Positions 1-8,508 are shown, counted from the first letter of the stretch. The stretch is 64,000 nt of DNA from Terriglobia bacterium (GCA_020073705.1 JAIQES010000009.1:1-64000), one strand, 5' to 3'. Program-made: numbers and translations. Notes: generated by a model not told the origin, from the letters alone.

Positions 1-465
1 TCGGGATACAGAAGGGAGGCGCTTCAATTCCTCCATGGTGAAGACCAGGGGACGGTCCACCATGCCGTAAATCATGAGAGTGTGCTTTTGGGGATCAATG
101 TTCATGATATGCATATCATGCTGAACCAAGTAATGATAAGAGGATGGTGTGATGACTCCTATCGAATCCTGAAGCGGAGTCAGATTTCGTAGTCCCGTGT
201 CGCCGAGTGTTCCTATACTTGGTGAGCGTACGGTGGTTTCGTAGCGAGAACGCCCGCCATATAACAAATCCTGAATGTTGGGTTCGTCAGGGGTAACGCC
301 TTCCTTGTTAGGGATGGGTTCGCTGCCGATGCCACCGTTGATCAAACCAGGGGTAACGCTCGCGAGCGCCTTGCCATTCGCGAACGGTATCGAGCCCACG
401 GCCAAGCCGGCCAGAGCCGCACTTCGCTTCAAAAATCCTCTACGATCAGACATCTTGGAATTCAT
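1..465 (-). CDS. soxC: Sulfite dehydrogenase SoxC-like molybdoenzyme, N-terminal part (cut by window edge)
   Basis: The first 155 codons of a gene that runs off the left edge. A twin-arginine signal is visible (RRGFLKRSAALAGLA, from about residue 8), so the product is probably exported folded to the periplasm. After it come an ITPSSYHYLVQHD stretch and a DPQKHTLMIYGMVDRPLVF segment, which resemble the start of the molybdopterin-binding domain of SoxC/sulfite-oxidase proteins. Such enzymes oxidise sulfite or sulfane intermediates and pass electrons to a c-type cytochrome. The start ATG at 465 has a strong AGGAGG box at 474-479; an in-frame ATG four codons later is the alternative. The cysteine that binds the cofactor lies outside the window, so activity cannot be judged. 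The family is fairly sure; the SoxC subtype rather than a general sulfite-oxidase-like protein is an inference. Confidence 0.82.
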   Translation of the reverse strand, partial: MNSKMSDRRGFLKRSAALAGLAVGSIPFANGKALASVTPGLINGGIGSEPIPNKEGVTPDEPNIQDLLYGGRSRYETTVRSPSIGTLGDTGLRNLTPLQDSIGVITPSSYHYLVQHDMHIMNIDPQKHTLMIYGMVDRPLVFTMEELKRLPSVSR

Positions 466-564
466 GGTGGCAACCTCCTAAACTAATACCTCTTATAAAG
501 TTGAAGTTAGCCCTGAGATCAATTCATGTCAAGAAGGTAGTTGTAAACTCTTTGAGAAGGCGCC

Positions 565-744
565 GTGTCGCCGGACGTGAATAGGCGTATCCTGCTCATC
601 GCGTTTGTCGGGTTGCTATCGCAATTTTCCTGCGGCGTCTATCTTGGGGAGTACCCCACCCCGGCCCAGCCGAACCGCAGGCCTCCGCTCCGGCCGCCAT
701 CCTCCCCGCTAATCCCTGATCTCCCCTTCACTCCCCTGGTCTAG
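565..744 (+). CDS. Possible small proline-rich lipoprotein
   Basis: A 59-codon frame starting with GTG, preceded by GAGAAGG at 554-560. The N-terminus has two arginines, a hydrophobic run (ILLIAFVGLLSQFSCG) and a cysteine in a plausible lipobox (QFSC). The rest is rich in proline and arginine, which suits a short outer-membrane or periplasmic lipoprotein. The stop codon lies inside the IS21-like end at 721-763, so the C-terminus may have been created by that insertion. No family recognised. The short length and the overlap with a mobile-element end keep confidence low. Confidence 0.3.
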   Translation: MSPDVNRRILLIAFVGLLSQFSCGVYLGEYPTPAQPNRRPPLRPPSSPLIPDLPFTPLV

Positions 745-763
745 TTTTACTCCGCCCTTGACA
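721..763. repeat. Left IS21-like element end, inverted relative to 2315-2396
   Basis: The 37 bases at 721-757 are the reverse complement of 2360-2396 with one mismatch. Read on the minus strand the element starts TGTCAAGG at 763, the same tip as at 2315-2322. The tip faces the NHL gene. This copy lacks about 38 bases of internal repeat that the right copy has. Confidence 0.7.
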
Positions 764-792
764 GAGCAGTCCGCCCGAGACCTTTATTTCCA

Positions 793-2079
793 CTATTTCC
801 ACGCCGAATATACAGGCTTGCTGACCAAATACGCGGGGTTCGCGCCCGCCCGTGGGGTGAACTTCTGCACGCGGCCGTTGTCCACTTCGGCGACGTAGAA
901 ATTGCCGTCCTGATCGACGCTGAATCCGTGCACTCCCCAGAACCCGCCGGGGAAATCGCCCCACGTGCCCCAAGAGTACAAGAAGTGTCCTTCAAGGTCA
1001 TACTTCAACATTTTGTTTGTTCCACGGTCAAACGCCCATAGCATTCTATCGGCTCCGATATAAAGCAGATGTATGTCCGATGGGTCCGGGCCAAAGTTCC
1101 ACTCGTAAAGATACTTACCCATATCGTCGAAGACCTGAACGCGGTGATTGGCACGATCATTCACAAATACATGCTTGGTCTGCGGGTCCACGGCGATCCC
1201 GTGGACGTTATTCATGTAATACGGCCGCTTGTCATTCGGAGGATCGCCCTTCTTGCCCCAGTCCATCAGGAACTTACCGGTCTTGTCGAATTTCGCGACG
1301 CGCGTGCCGTTGTATCCGTCGGCGACGAACAGGGTGCTGTCAGGCAACCACGTGAGGAACGTCGGCCGGTTGAAATGCGTGCCGTCCGCGCCTTTTACTG
1401 TGGGCGTGCCGATCGTCTGCACGAGCGTTTTCATGTCATGGTCGAATATATAAATGGCGTGCATGTGATCGTCCACGATCCATATGTGTTTATCCGGATC
1501 GTATGGGTTGATGGCAATGAAGTGTGGGCGCTTGAAGAGATGATCATATTGAGGAAACGTCTCGATGATGTTGCCCTTACCATCCACGATCGTCAGGCAG
1601 TGCTCCCACTTTGCGTCCACGCCGACGGTTCCTTTCCAAAGTTTTGGTCCATCGTCGGGATCCTGGCCCGTCCCGCCTGCCCCTGGCAGGGCGGACATCG
1701 TCGCGTCTCGCCACGGCAATCGCCCGATAGGATATTGGAGGCTGGGTCCGAACTCAGGAACCAGCTTGATCTCCGGACGCTTAATGTTGGGCAGTTCGCC
1801 ACGGAAAAGCAGGAAGACACGATTTGGATTCTCAGCGTAGACACCCTGCCCTGCGCCCCAGGTCCAGTGCTCATTTCCCGGCAACGTGCTGATGTTCGCC
1901 GGCCAATTCTTGTCAATGTCATAGGGCCCTAAAATGTCCTGCCCACCCACCGCCCCTGGGATCGCCGCAACGCTGCCTGCGCTTCCCTGTCCAAAAACAG
2001 TCACCGGATTACTCGCGAGCAGAAAACCGACCAGGCAACCAACACTGATTGCCAGAACCGCTAAGGCAACTCTACGCAT
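793..2079 (-). CDS. Secreted NHL-repeat six-bladed beta-propeller protein
   Basis: 428 aa. Residues 1 to about 31 form a signal peptide (MRRVALAVLAISVGCLVGF, then a small-residue run ending near VFGQ), so the protein is exported. The body carries successive NHL blades of the type 'xVxxxDxxGxxL': HIWIVDDHMHAIYIFD, LFVADGYNGTRVAKFDKTG, HVFVNDRANHRVQVFD and NFYVAEVDNGRVQKF. This architecture resembles peptidyl-alpha-hydroxyglycine lyase-like propellers, which are numerous in Acidobacteriota. Function is not predictable from this; binding of a peptide, sugar or metal is possible, and lyase activity is only a family-level suggestion. The start is well supported by GGAGGA just upstream of the ATG at 2079. 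The gene lies between two IS21-like ends, so it may have been carried in, though its composition looks like its neighbours. A long plus-strand frame at 1069-1932 is its shadow. Confidence 0.85.
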   Translation of the reverse strand: MRRVALAVLAISVGCLVGFLLASNPVTVFGQGSAGSVAAIPGAVGGQDILGPYDIDKNWPANISTLPGNEHWTWGAGQGVYAENPNRVFLLFRGELPNIKRPEIKLVPEFGPSLQYPIGRLPWRDATMSALPGAGGTGQDPDDGPKLWKGTVGVDAKWEHCLTIVDGKGNIIETFPQYDHLFKRPHFIAINPYDPDKHIWIVDDHMHAIYIFDHDMKTLVQTIGTPTVKGADGTHFNRPTFLTWLPDSTLFVADGYNGTRVAKFDKTGKFLMDWGKKGDPPNDKRPYYMNNVHGIAVDPQTKHVFVNDRANHRVQVFDDMGKYLYEWNFGPDPSDIHLLYIGADRMLWAFDRGTNKMLKYDLEGHFLYSWGTWGDFPGGFWGVHGFSVDQDGNFYVAEVDNGRVQKFTPRAGANPAYLVSKPVYSAWK

Positions 2080-2314
2080 AGATGTCCTCCAGGAAATCTC
2101 GATTCAGGAACGGTATCGACGGGGTGATGCTGCATAATGCGCTCAAACGCTGCGTTTATACGCCAGCCCCTGCGAGGAGTCAAACCCCGCGTTCAGCGCA
2201 GCGCACATTTTCGTTTGATTGTCGTCATTCATATTGTCCATGACGCTTCATAAATTCTCTGCTAGGTTTATTTCAAGAATTTGAAAGCCGCATCATGGAG
2301 GATACACTTGAGAA

Positions 2315-2396
2315 TGTCAAGGCCGGAGTGAAACTTGGGAGAGTGAAACTAGACCACTGGGGCGGAGGAAAACTAGACCAGGGGAGTGAAGGGGAG
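2315..2396. repeat. Right IS21-like element end with internal repeats
   Basis: Starts TGTCAAGG and contains three spaced variants of a 'GTGAAACTAGACC'-like unit (about 2329, 2343 and 2368). Multiple short repeats inside the end are characteristic of the IS21 family. The last 37 bases match the left end at 721-757 in inverted orientation (36 of 37). An istA fragment directly adjoins it. Confidence 0.7.
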
Positions 2397-2535
2397 AAAT
2401 GCACCTTGCATTCCACTCCGGCGACGCTCACCCAGGCTTCTCCGAAGTTCGCTTGTGCATTGCCAGGGGCATGGGTCAGCGGTACAAACATTTCCCTCGT
2501 CCGCACACGTCCATAGATCTCCACGGTGTCCATCC
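2397..2535 (-). pseudogene. istA: istA (IS21-family transposase) fragment
   Basis: The minus-strand translation reads TREMFVPLTHAPGNAQANFG followed by EAWVSVAGVECKVHF. This matches the segment around the first catalytic Asp of the IstA DDE domain, usually 'REVFVPLxHxPGxAQVDFGEA'. The DFGEA aspartate is Asn here (ANFGEA). No continuous frame exists on either side: the fragment runs straight into the element end at 2396 and frame is lost upstream of about 2535. It is therefore an internally deleted, inactive relic. No istB is seen. Confidence 0.75.
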
Positions 2536-2823
2536 CTCCGGCATCCCGCGAACTTGGCCTTCTCCACAACCGTTCGTGAAACCAAGATCCGGCGGTCTAC
2601 TTTTCCACTGCCGCATCACCCGTGCCCCCGGCGTGATGTGGCCTATTCTTGCTTCCTTCCGCCTTGCCTAATGTCCAGGTTTGGCTATACTGCTGTGTCC
2701 TATCTTGGTTTCCTAGTAGGCGCGGGTGAGATCAACTGTCGTGATTCCCGGCCAGACCAGGACAGGAAACTGGCGGCTGCCCATATGTGCCGGTACCTGA
2801 TGTTTGATTTGTGAAGCACTCCA

Positions 2824-4068
2824 ATGTCGACGCGCCGCGTGGGATGCGAAAAGACTCTGCGGCTCGGGAAGGTCACACTGCACCAGCGGATCGAAAAGGG
2901 ACGCGGACACAGTTCCGGTCGTCAGGTCGCTATCATCGGCGGCTCCGCTTCAGGTTTTTTTGCCGCGTCTCTTCTGGCGCGAGCGGGCTGCTCGGTGGAA
3001 GTCATCGAGCGGTCCGAGCATCTCGATCCCACGCCCCGCACGCTGATCGTCACAAGCCACATGCGCACCCTGTTGGGCGAAGTGGGGGAGCGCGCCGTCG
3101 TCAACGAAATCCACAAATTTGAACTCTTTACCGACGGCCGCGCCGCCCAGGTTCCATTGGACCGCCCGGACCTGATTATTGAGCGCGCGCGATTGATCTG
3201 CAGCCTTGCCGAGCAGGCGCAGAGCCATGGCGCAAAGGTTTCGTTCGGCAATCGATTTGTATCGTTGCAAAGCAACGGAAGCGGCTTGCGCGTTGGCGTC
3301 GAGCGCGCCCGTGACGCCCGCAGGGAAGAACTGCCCGCCGATATTGTCGTCGGCGCCGACGGCGCTCTCTCCCGCGTTGCACAGGCTGCCGGGTGGCCGC
3401 GCCAGCCAACCGTGCCCCTGGTCCAGGCCATCGTCCGGCTGCCTGGGGACATGTCTCCGGACACAGTGCGTGTCTGGTTCGTGCCAGACGACACGCCCTA
3501 CTTTTACTGGCTGATCCCGGAATCGCACGAGCGCGCGGTTTTGGGTCTGATCGGCGAAGACGGCCAGGAAACGCGACGCTGCCTCGAACGCTTCATGGAA
3601 AAGCGCGGGTTCACGCCACTCGGGTTCCAGGCTGCGCGCATTCCGGTGTATGAGCGGTGGACGCCGGTTGAGCGCCGCGTCGGGGCAGGACGTGTATTTT
3701 TGGTCGGCGACGCCGCCGGACAGGTGAAGGTTTCGACGGTCGGAGGAATCGTCACCGGTTTCCGCGGCGCGCTCGGCGTCAGCGAGGCGATCCTCAACCA
3801 CGGCGAAAGCCGCGAGCTCCGCTCCCTGCGCCGCGAGCTTGATCTCCATCTACTCATTCGCAAGACGATCCACCAATTCAAGCAGGCCGATTACAGCCGT
3901 CTGGTGGATCTGATGAATGTTTCGACGCGCCGGTCGTTGAGCCAATACACGCGCGACGAGGCGGCACGCGTCCTTTGGCACATCACTCTGAGCCAGCCGC
4001 GTCTACTTCTGCTTGGCCTTCGCGGATTGCTCTCCGGCGGCTCGATCCTTCCCAAGAACCGTGGCTGA
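2824..4068 (+). CDS. FAD-dependent oxidoreductase (geranylgeranyl-reductase-like)
   Basis: 414 aa. The dinucleotide-binding motif is VAIIGGSASGFFAASLLARAG (about residues 35-55), followed by an acidic strand end (VEVIER). DIVVGADGALSRV (about 176-188) and VFLVGDAAGQVKVSTVGG (about 294-311) are the DG and GD motifs of class A flavin monooxygenases and geranylgeranyl reductases. The GDAAG motif followed by a glycine-rich turn and a helical C-terminus fits the geranylgeranyl reductase group, which saturates isoprenoid chains, but a halogenase or hydroxylase role cannot be excluded. The first 33 residues are not conserved-looking and have no good ribosome-binding site, so a downstream start is possible. 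It opens a plus-strand run with a carbamoyltransferase and a glycosyltransferase, suggesting a role in modifying a lipid carrier or small glycolipid. Confidence 0.8.
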   Translation: MSTRRVGCEKTLRLGKVTLHQRIEKGRGHSSGRQVAIIGGSASGFFAASLLARAGCSVEVIERSEHLDPTPRTLIVTSHMRTLLGEVGERAVVNEIHKFELFTDGRAAQVPLDRPDLIIERARLICSLAEQAQSHGAKVSFGNRFVSLQSNGSGLRVGVERARDARREELPADIVVGADGALSRVAQAAGWPRQPTVPLVQAIVRLPGDMSPDTVRVWFVPDDTPYFYWLIPESHERAVLGLIGEDGQETRRCLERFMEKRGFTPLGFQAARIPVYERWTPVERRVGAGRVFLVGDAAGQVKVSTVGGIVTGFRGALGVSEAILNHGESRELRSLRRELDLHLLIRKTIHQFKQADYSRLVDLMNVSTRRSLSQYTRDEAARVLWHITLSQPRLLLLGLRGLLSGGSILPKNRG

Positions 4069-4153
4069 TCCGTCACGGCGCGTGGACACGCATACCGTCT
4101 CCAAGTAAACTTCGCGTTGCCGCCTGTTCCTTGGGCAGAATTAGGGGACATTC

Positions 4154-5884
4154 GTGAACATTCTGGGACTATCCGGACTCGTGCACGATTCCGCCGCCGC
4201 TTTGCTGTCCGACAGCGGCATTGTCGCTGCCATGGAGGAGAGCAAGCTGGTTCGCAGCCGCACTGCCGCCGGGATTCCGCGCGAGGCGATCCGGTATTGC
4301 CTGGAGCGTGCCGGGACCGGATGGAGCGGCGTCGAATGTGTCTCCGTGGCCAGCCGCCCGCTGCGAGCGTGGGCTCGTCAGGCATGGCTGCGCACCAGGC
4401 TCACGCCGTTTGCCCCCATTCCCAGTGGCTACTATCAGACGAAGGCCCTCGGAGAGTTGGGCCGCGAACTCAACAATGGCCGCTTGCTCCATCTGCTGGG
4501 TGAATCGCCGCACCTTCGCGTCCTGCACCTCGAACATCACCTCTGCCATGCTGCAAGCGCCTTCTACGCGTCAGCAGCCGATCGCGCCGTTGTGCTCACG
4601 CTCGACGAGCAAGGCGACGGCCGCGCCGGTTCGATTGCGCTCGGTGAAGGCACGCGGCTGCGCATCCTTCGCTCGATCTCGTTTCCGCATTCGCCTGCTT
4701 GGATTTTTTCACAGGTCACGGATTTGATCGGCTTCACGCCCCATGGCGATGAGCACAAGACGCAATGGCTTGGCCTCGAAGGGGAGCCTGTGTTCGAGAA
4801 ACTTTTTCTCGAGTTGCTTCGCCGCTCGCCGGGGAAATTGCCTCGTCTTGCCACCAGTTACTTTAACGGAGGCCTCGCCGGCCGCATTGCCTTCTCGGCC
4901 AAATTCTATCGGGCCGTGGGTGTGGATCCCGCCATCGGCAAAGCCGCGGAGAGCGATTCGCCCCGCCCGCAGATTCCGGACCCGCTTCGTAAGCAACTCG
5001 CCGCGAGCGTCCAGCAAGCTTGTGCCAAAGTGGCTGCGGAGTTGGCCGAGCGATACCGGAAACAGACCGGCGCGAAATCGCTGTGTCTTGCCGGCGGATT
5101 GTTTCTGAACCCCGTTGTGGTTTCGCACGTCGAAAGAAATACCGGCTTCGATCACGTTTTCGTTCAGCCCGCTGCGGGGAATGAAGGCACGGCACTTGGC
5201 GCCGCCTGGTATGTGCGCCACCACCTGCAGAGAAGTCCGCGGCAGGCTCCGGTGGCGCAACTCGATTGGGGGCCGAGTTACTCCAGTCAGGAAATCAAGC
5301 AGGTTCTCGACAATTGCAAGGCGCGCTACCGGTTCCATGTGAGCGAGGAGCAAAGTCTGGAAGAAACGATTCAATTGCTGGGTGCCGGGAAAATCGTGGG
5401 ATGGTATCACGGCGCAGCCGAATTCGGCCCGCGCGCGCTTGGCAATCGGAGCCTGCTGGCCTCTCCCTGGGCGCCCTACGTCAAGGAGAACCTGAATGAA
5501 TATGTGAAGCACCGCGAAGCGTTCCGTCCGTTCGCGATCTCTGTTACGTCTGAGCGCGCGGCGGAGTTCTTTGACTTCTCGCCGGCAGCGCGCTTCATGG
5601 CCACGCTCGGTTTTGCCAAGCCCGAGGCCGCCCGCTTGCTCGAGGGATTCCTGCTTCCGGGCGGGCGTGTGCGATTGCACGTGGTCGACCGCAGAGCAAA
5701 CCCGCTCCTTTGGCGGTTGCTTGAGCGATTCGGCCAGCTTGCCGCTGCGCCGATGCTGGTGAACACTTCGTTCAATTTGTTTGGCGAGCCGTTGGTTGTG
5801 TCGCCCCGTGACGCCGTGCGCAGTTATTTTTGTTCCGGCATCGACGCACTCATCATCGGAAGCTTCTCACTCGCGAAAACCTGA
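4154..5884 (+). CDS. Carbamoyltransferase, NodU/CmcH/TobZ family
   Basis: 576 aa, the usual length. GTG start after TTAGGGGAC. The N-terminal half is the Kae1/TsaD-like ASKHA domain: it begins MNILGLSGLVHDSAAALL, and LEHHLCHAASAFYASAADRA (about 126-145) has the histidines that bind the catalytic metal. AAGNEGTALGAAW (about 340-352) closes that domain. The C-terminal NodU domain has GAAEFGPRALGNRSLLASPW (about 422-441) and VNTSFNLFGEPLV near the end. Family members transfer a carbamoyl group from carbamoyl phosphate through a carbamoyl-adenylate to a hydroxyl of a sugar or antibiotic. Its neighbours (FAD oxidoreductase, YdcF, GT39-type glycosyltransferase) point to an envelope glycan or secondary metabolite; the substrate is unknown. 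Confidence 0.92.
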   Translation: MNILGLSGLVHDSAAALLSDSGIVAAMEESKLVRSRTAAGIPREAIRYCLERAGTGWSGVECVSVASRPLRAWARQAWLRTRLTPFAPIPSGYYQTKALGELGRELNNGRLLHLLGESPHLRVLHLEHHLCHAASAFYASAADRAVVLTLDEQGDGRAGSIALGEGTRLRILRSISFPHSPAWIFSQVTDLIGFTPHGDEHKTQWLGLEGEPVFEKLFLELLRRSPGKLPRLATSYFNGGLAGRIAFSAKFYRAVGVDPAIGKAAESDSPRPQIPDPLRKQLAASVQQACAKVAAELAERYRKQTGAKSLCLAGGLFLNPVVVSHVERNTGFDHVFVQPAAGNEGTALGAAWYVRHHLQRSPRQAPVAQLDWGPSYSSQEIKQVLDNCKARYRFHVSEEQSLEETIQLLGAGKIVGWYHGAAEFGPRALGNRSLLASPWAPYVKENLNEYVKHREAFRPFAISVTSERAAEFFDFSPAARFMATLGFAKPEAARLLEGFLLPGGRVRLHVVDRRANPLLWRLLERFGQLAAAPMLVNTSFNLFGEPLVVSPRDAVRSYFCSGIDALIIGSFSLAKT

Positions 5885-6011
5885 CCGTATGTCATTTGCA
5901 ACACCAGCGTGACATTTCCACTTTCCCCGGCCGCGCGGATGGGAAAGCCTCCCGATCAGGATTGACCTCGAACGATGGGCGGGTTAGCATTCCGCGTACG
6001 CATCCTACGCC

Positions 6012-6227
6012 ATGTCGCATGCCCGCTTCTATTTCCTGCGATGCTGCCCGTCTTGCAAGGGCTTGAACGTGCGCCGCTCGCACCGCCGGGGCTTGCTCGA
6101 GATGGTCCTTCTCCCATTACTGTTGTTGCGGCCATTTCGTTGTGAGGACTGCGCCAAGCGGCACTATAATCTCTTCTTCACTCGGGCATTGCACGACCCC
6201 GGGGAAGCGATTCACCGCAATGCCTGA
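6012..6227 (+). CDS. Small zinc-ribbon protein with one hydrophobic segment
   Basis: 71 aa. Two CxxC-type pairs (CCPSC near residue 11 and CEDC near residue 44) can hold one zinc. Between them lie a basic patch (RRSHRRG) and a leucine-rich stretch (LLEMVLLPLLLLRPF) long enough to touch a membrane. I recall similar short zinc-ribbon proteins from acidobacterial genomes, without a known role. It lies in the plus-strand run between the carbamoyltransferase and the YdcF gene. The frame is supported by the spaced cysteine pairs rather than by a strong ribosome-binding site. Confidence 0.65.
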   Translation: MSHARFYFLRCCPSCKGLNVRRSHRRGLLEMVLLPLLLLRPFRCEDCAKRHYNLFFTRALHDPGEAIHRNA

Positions 6228-6298
6228 GCAGCGGCACATGCAGCCCCTGCCAAAAATGGATGAGGTGTGGCCGGACTGTGACTGAAGCAAGGCCCAGA

Positions 6299-6925
6299 AT
6301 GCGTCGCTGGCTGATCACGGCAGGAATTCTGACTGTGCTGGCAGTTGCTGGAATTGTAACCTTTGTCACCATCGGACAATGGCTTGTCGTTCAGGATCCG
6401 CTGGTTCACGCGGACGTTATCGTGATCTTGAGCGGCCACCTTCCTGATCGCGCGCTCGAAGCCGCGCAGATGTACCGTGCCGGCTATGCCGAGCAGGTCT
6501 GGATTTCGCAACCAATTTCTCCCACGGCAGAGCTAAAGACAATGAACATCTACTTTCTCGGAGAGGATTTCTATAACGAGAAGGTCCTGCTGGCGCGGGG
6601 CGTTCCTGCGGATGTAATTGAAATCCTGGAGCATCCCAGCGCGAATACGGAGGAGGAGGTGCGCGAAATCTCCGAAACGATGCGCCGGAACAATTTCCAC
6701 AGCGTGATCGTGGTTACATCGAAGGCTCATACGCGCCGTGTGCGGACGATCTGGCATAAACTCGTGGGTTCCGATCCGCGCGCAATCGTCCGTTTCGCGG
6801 AGGATGACCCATACGATGGCGCACACTGGTGGCATCATACACAAGATGCCCTGGATATCGTCCGTGAAATTCTCGGCCTGCTCAATGCCTGGGGCGGCTT
6901 TCCGTTGCGTCCGAGCCGGTCCTGA
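6299..6925 (+). CDS. YdcF/ElyC family (DUF218) membrane-anchored protein
   Basis: About 208 aa from the chosen ATG (MRRWLITAG); the frame stays open upstream to 6260 and a GTG at 6278 is an alternative. One N-terminal membrane anchor (ILTVLAVAGIVTFVTIGQWLVV) is followed by the DUF218 fold: ADVIVILSGHLPDRALEAAQ, an HPSANTEEEVREI stretch, VIVVTSKAHTRRVRTIWHKL, and a terminal amphipathic helix. The ST(R/E)-type acidic motif and 'TSxxHxxR' are typical of the family. ElyC and SanA of enterobacteria act on envelope integrity and lipid-carrier use; the precise chemistry is unknown. The stop and the next gene's start are two bases apart, so co-transcription with the glycosyltransferase is likely. Confidence 0.82.
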   Translation: MRRWLITAGILTVLAVAGIVTFVTIGQWLVVQDPLVHADVIVILSGHLPDRALEAAQMYRAGYAEQVWISQPISPTAELKTMNIYFLGEDFYNEKVLLARGVPADVIEILEHPSANTEEEVREISETMRRNNFHSVIVVTSKAHTRRVRTIWHKLVGSDPRAIVRFAEDDPYDGAHWWHHTQDALDIVREILGLLNAWGGFPLRPSRS

Positions 6926-6927
6926 AC

Positions 6928-8502
6928 ATGCCCGTCCTTAAACAAAGTCGAAATGAAATCGCACGGCAAGTGATGCCGCTCCTGATCTTCGGTGCCGCGC
7001 TGATTGCCTCGAATCGCAATTTCACGTTTATCGATGACGAGGTCTGGATTCTGGACGGCGCAGCGCAACCTGTGCGAACGACGCTTGCTTTGTTTCGGTC
7101 GGGCGTGGGCCAGCACGAGCATCCGCCACTCTACGATATCCTTCTTCATTTCTGGCTGCGTTGGACCGGGGGAAGCTTCGAATATCTGCGTGTCCCTTCC
7201 ATTCTATTTTTTCTCGCGGGGCTCTTTCTTCTGGCGCGTGCCGCGCACCGGCTGGGCAGTCCGTCGAGCGCCCTTGCCGTGGTGTGGCTCGGCGCTCTGT
7301 GGCCCTTCGGCTTTTATTATGGACGCCTCGCCGCCTGGTACTCGTTTTCGTTTTTTCTGGTCGCCGGGCTGACGCTTGCCTACCTGCGGTACGTCGAGGA
7401 CCAGAGCTTCGGCCGCTGGGCCGTGTTCTTTCTGTCCGGTGTGGCGCTGCTGTGGACGAATTATTTCGGCTGGGCCCTTCTCGGGTGTCTCGCGATCGAT
7501 CAGTTTATTCGCCATCGCTTTGCCGAGCGCGTGGTTCGCCCTGCGGTGCTTGCGGGCACGGCCGCCCTGTTCGGCGTGGCCTATGTTCCGCTGTTTCGCG
7601 CGTTTCGCCACGAGATCGCCACGGGCGTGAATGTTCACCACGGCGCCACTGCGGTAATTGCCAACGCAGCGTTTAATGTTTACTCGCTGTTTGTCAGCGA
7701 ATCGGTGGCGCCGTGGCATTGGTTTCTGAGCGTTCCCGCGGGACTTGCCGTGCTGGCCTGCGTCCTTCCGGTTCTTTTGTACGGCCCACGGTCCCCGCGG
7801 CGGTTCCTGCTCTACGGCGCTCTATTGATCGCTGTGATGGCGGTGACAGGAATTTTGGTCACCAAACGGCTGTTTCTGGTCGCGCCTTGGATCTTGTTGC
7901 CGATCGGAGTCGCTGTGGGGACGGATATGCCTCGCCGGGCGCGTTTCGGGCTGGCGCTGGCGCTGCTGGCCGTTGGCGGGATCGGGTGGTTTGGGATCTA
8001 TTCGCGGCATTATTACTCCGCGCTGAGATTTATCGAGCCCTGGCCGACGATCGCCGAGGATGCGGCGAACAAAATTCAGGGCGGCGCGACGGTCATCGCC
8101 AATAATCCTTCTTTCTTCTTTTATTTGACTTACGCTCTTCGCGTCCCCGGCAACGGCGCAATATGGAAATTTGCAGGCGTGCTCCCCGATGACGTTCGCC
8201 ATCCGCGTGTGACATCCGCAGACAAATGGCTTGCTTCGGGCCATCCATTGGCCACGACGATGATCTGGATCCGGGGGATGGCAGACCCGCAAACGCAAGG
8301 ACCAATGGACGATGCGGCACACGAACTGGGGCAGTCGTGCGGCGCACAAACCTCACGCTTGATGATGCGGGATGAAGGTTACCCGTGGAGGCAACGTTTC
8401 TTTCCCGGGCCATCCGGACTACCATGGCGCATTCAGGTGCGCGAATACGATGATTGTGTGTCCACAAACTCCAAGGAAATCCTGCACATCCCCCTGCGCT
8501 GA
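6928..8502 (+). CDS. GT39/ArnT-type integral membrane glycosyltransferase
   Basis: 524 aa with roughly ten hydrophobic helices in the first 370 residues. The first periplasmic loop carries FIDDEVWILDGA (about residues 31-42), the acidic motif of GT-C enzymes, and HEHPPLYDILLHFWLRWTGG (about 62-81), the H-x-HPPLY pattern of dolichyl-phosphate-mannose and ArnT-like transferases. Two aromatic-rich helices follow (GALWPFGFYYGRLAAWYSF). The C-terminal ~130 residues are soluble and probably periplasmic. These enzymes move a sugar from a polyprenyl-phosphate donor onto an acceptor on the outer face of the inner membrane. It is the last gene of the plus-strand run and fits a pathway that builds or decorates an envelope glycan. 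Donor and acceptor are unknown. Confidence 0.85.
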   Translation: MPVLKQSRNEIARQVMPLLIFGAALIASNRNFTFIDDEVWILDGAAQPVRTTLALFRSGVGQHEHPPLYDILLHFWLRWTGGSFEYLRVPSILFFLAGLFLLARAAHRLGSPSSALAVVWLGALWPFGFYYGRLAAWYSFSFFLVAGLTLAYLRYVEDQSFGRWAVFFLSGVALLWTNYFGWALLGCLAIDQFIRHRFAERVVRPAVLAGTAALFGVAYVPLFRAFRHEIATGVNVHHGATAVIANAAFNVYSLFVSESVAPWHWFLSVPAGLAVLACVLPVLLYGPRSPRRFLLYGALLIAVMAVTGILVTKRLFLVAPWILLPIGVAVGTDMPRRARFGLALALLAVGGIGWFGIYSRHYYSALRFIEPWPTIAEDAANKIQGGATVIANNPSFFFYLTYALRVPGNGAIWKFAGVLPDDVRHPRVTSADKWLASGHPLATTMIWIRGMADPQTQGPMDDAAHELGQSCGAQTSRLMMRDEGYPWRQRFFPGPSGLPWRIQVREYDDCVSTNSKEILHIPLR

Positions 8503-8508
8503 TCTTTA

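Larger units (their letters stand above)
2080..2823. other. Intergenic stretch with IS21 remnant, otherwise empty
   Basis: 744 bases between divergent genes. It holds the right IS21-like end (2315-2396) and an istA fragment (about 2397-2535). Nothing further is recognisable in 2080-2314 beyond the NHL gene's upstream region, nor in 2536-2823, which must contain the promoter of the plus-strand cluster that follows. Confidence 0.6.

Noticed and set aside
1069-1932. 287-codon plus-strand frame
   Set aside because: Antisense to the NHL gene, whose signal peptide, repeats and ribosome-binding site are convincing; the plus frame has no domain features.
4709-5680. 323-codon minus-strand frame
   Set aside because: Shadow of the carbamoyltransferase gene in GC-rich DNA.
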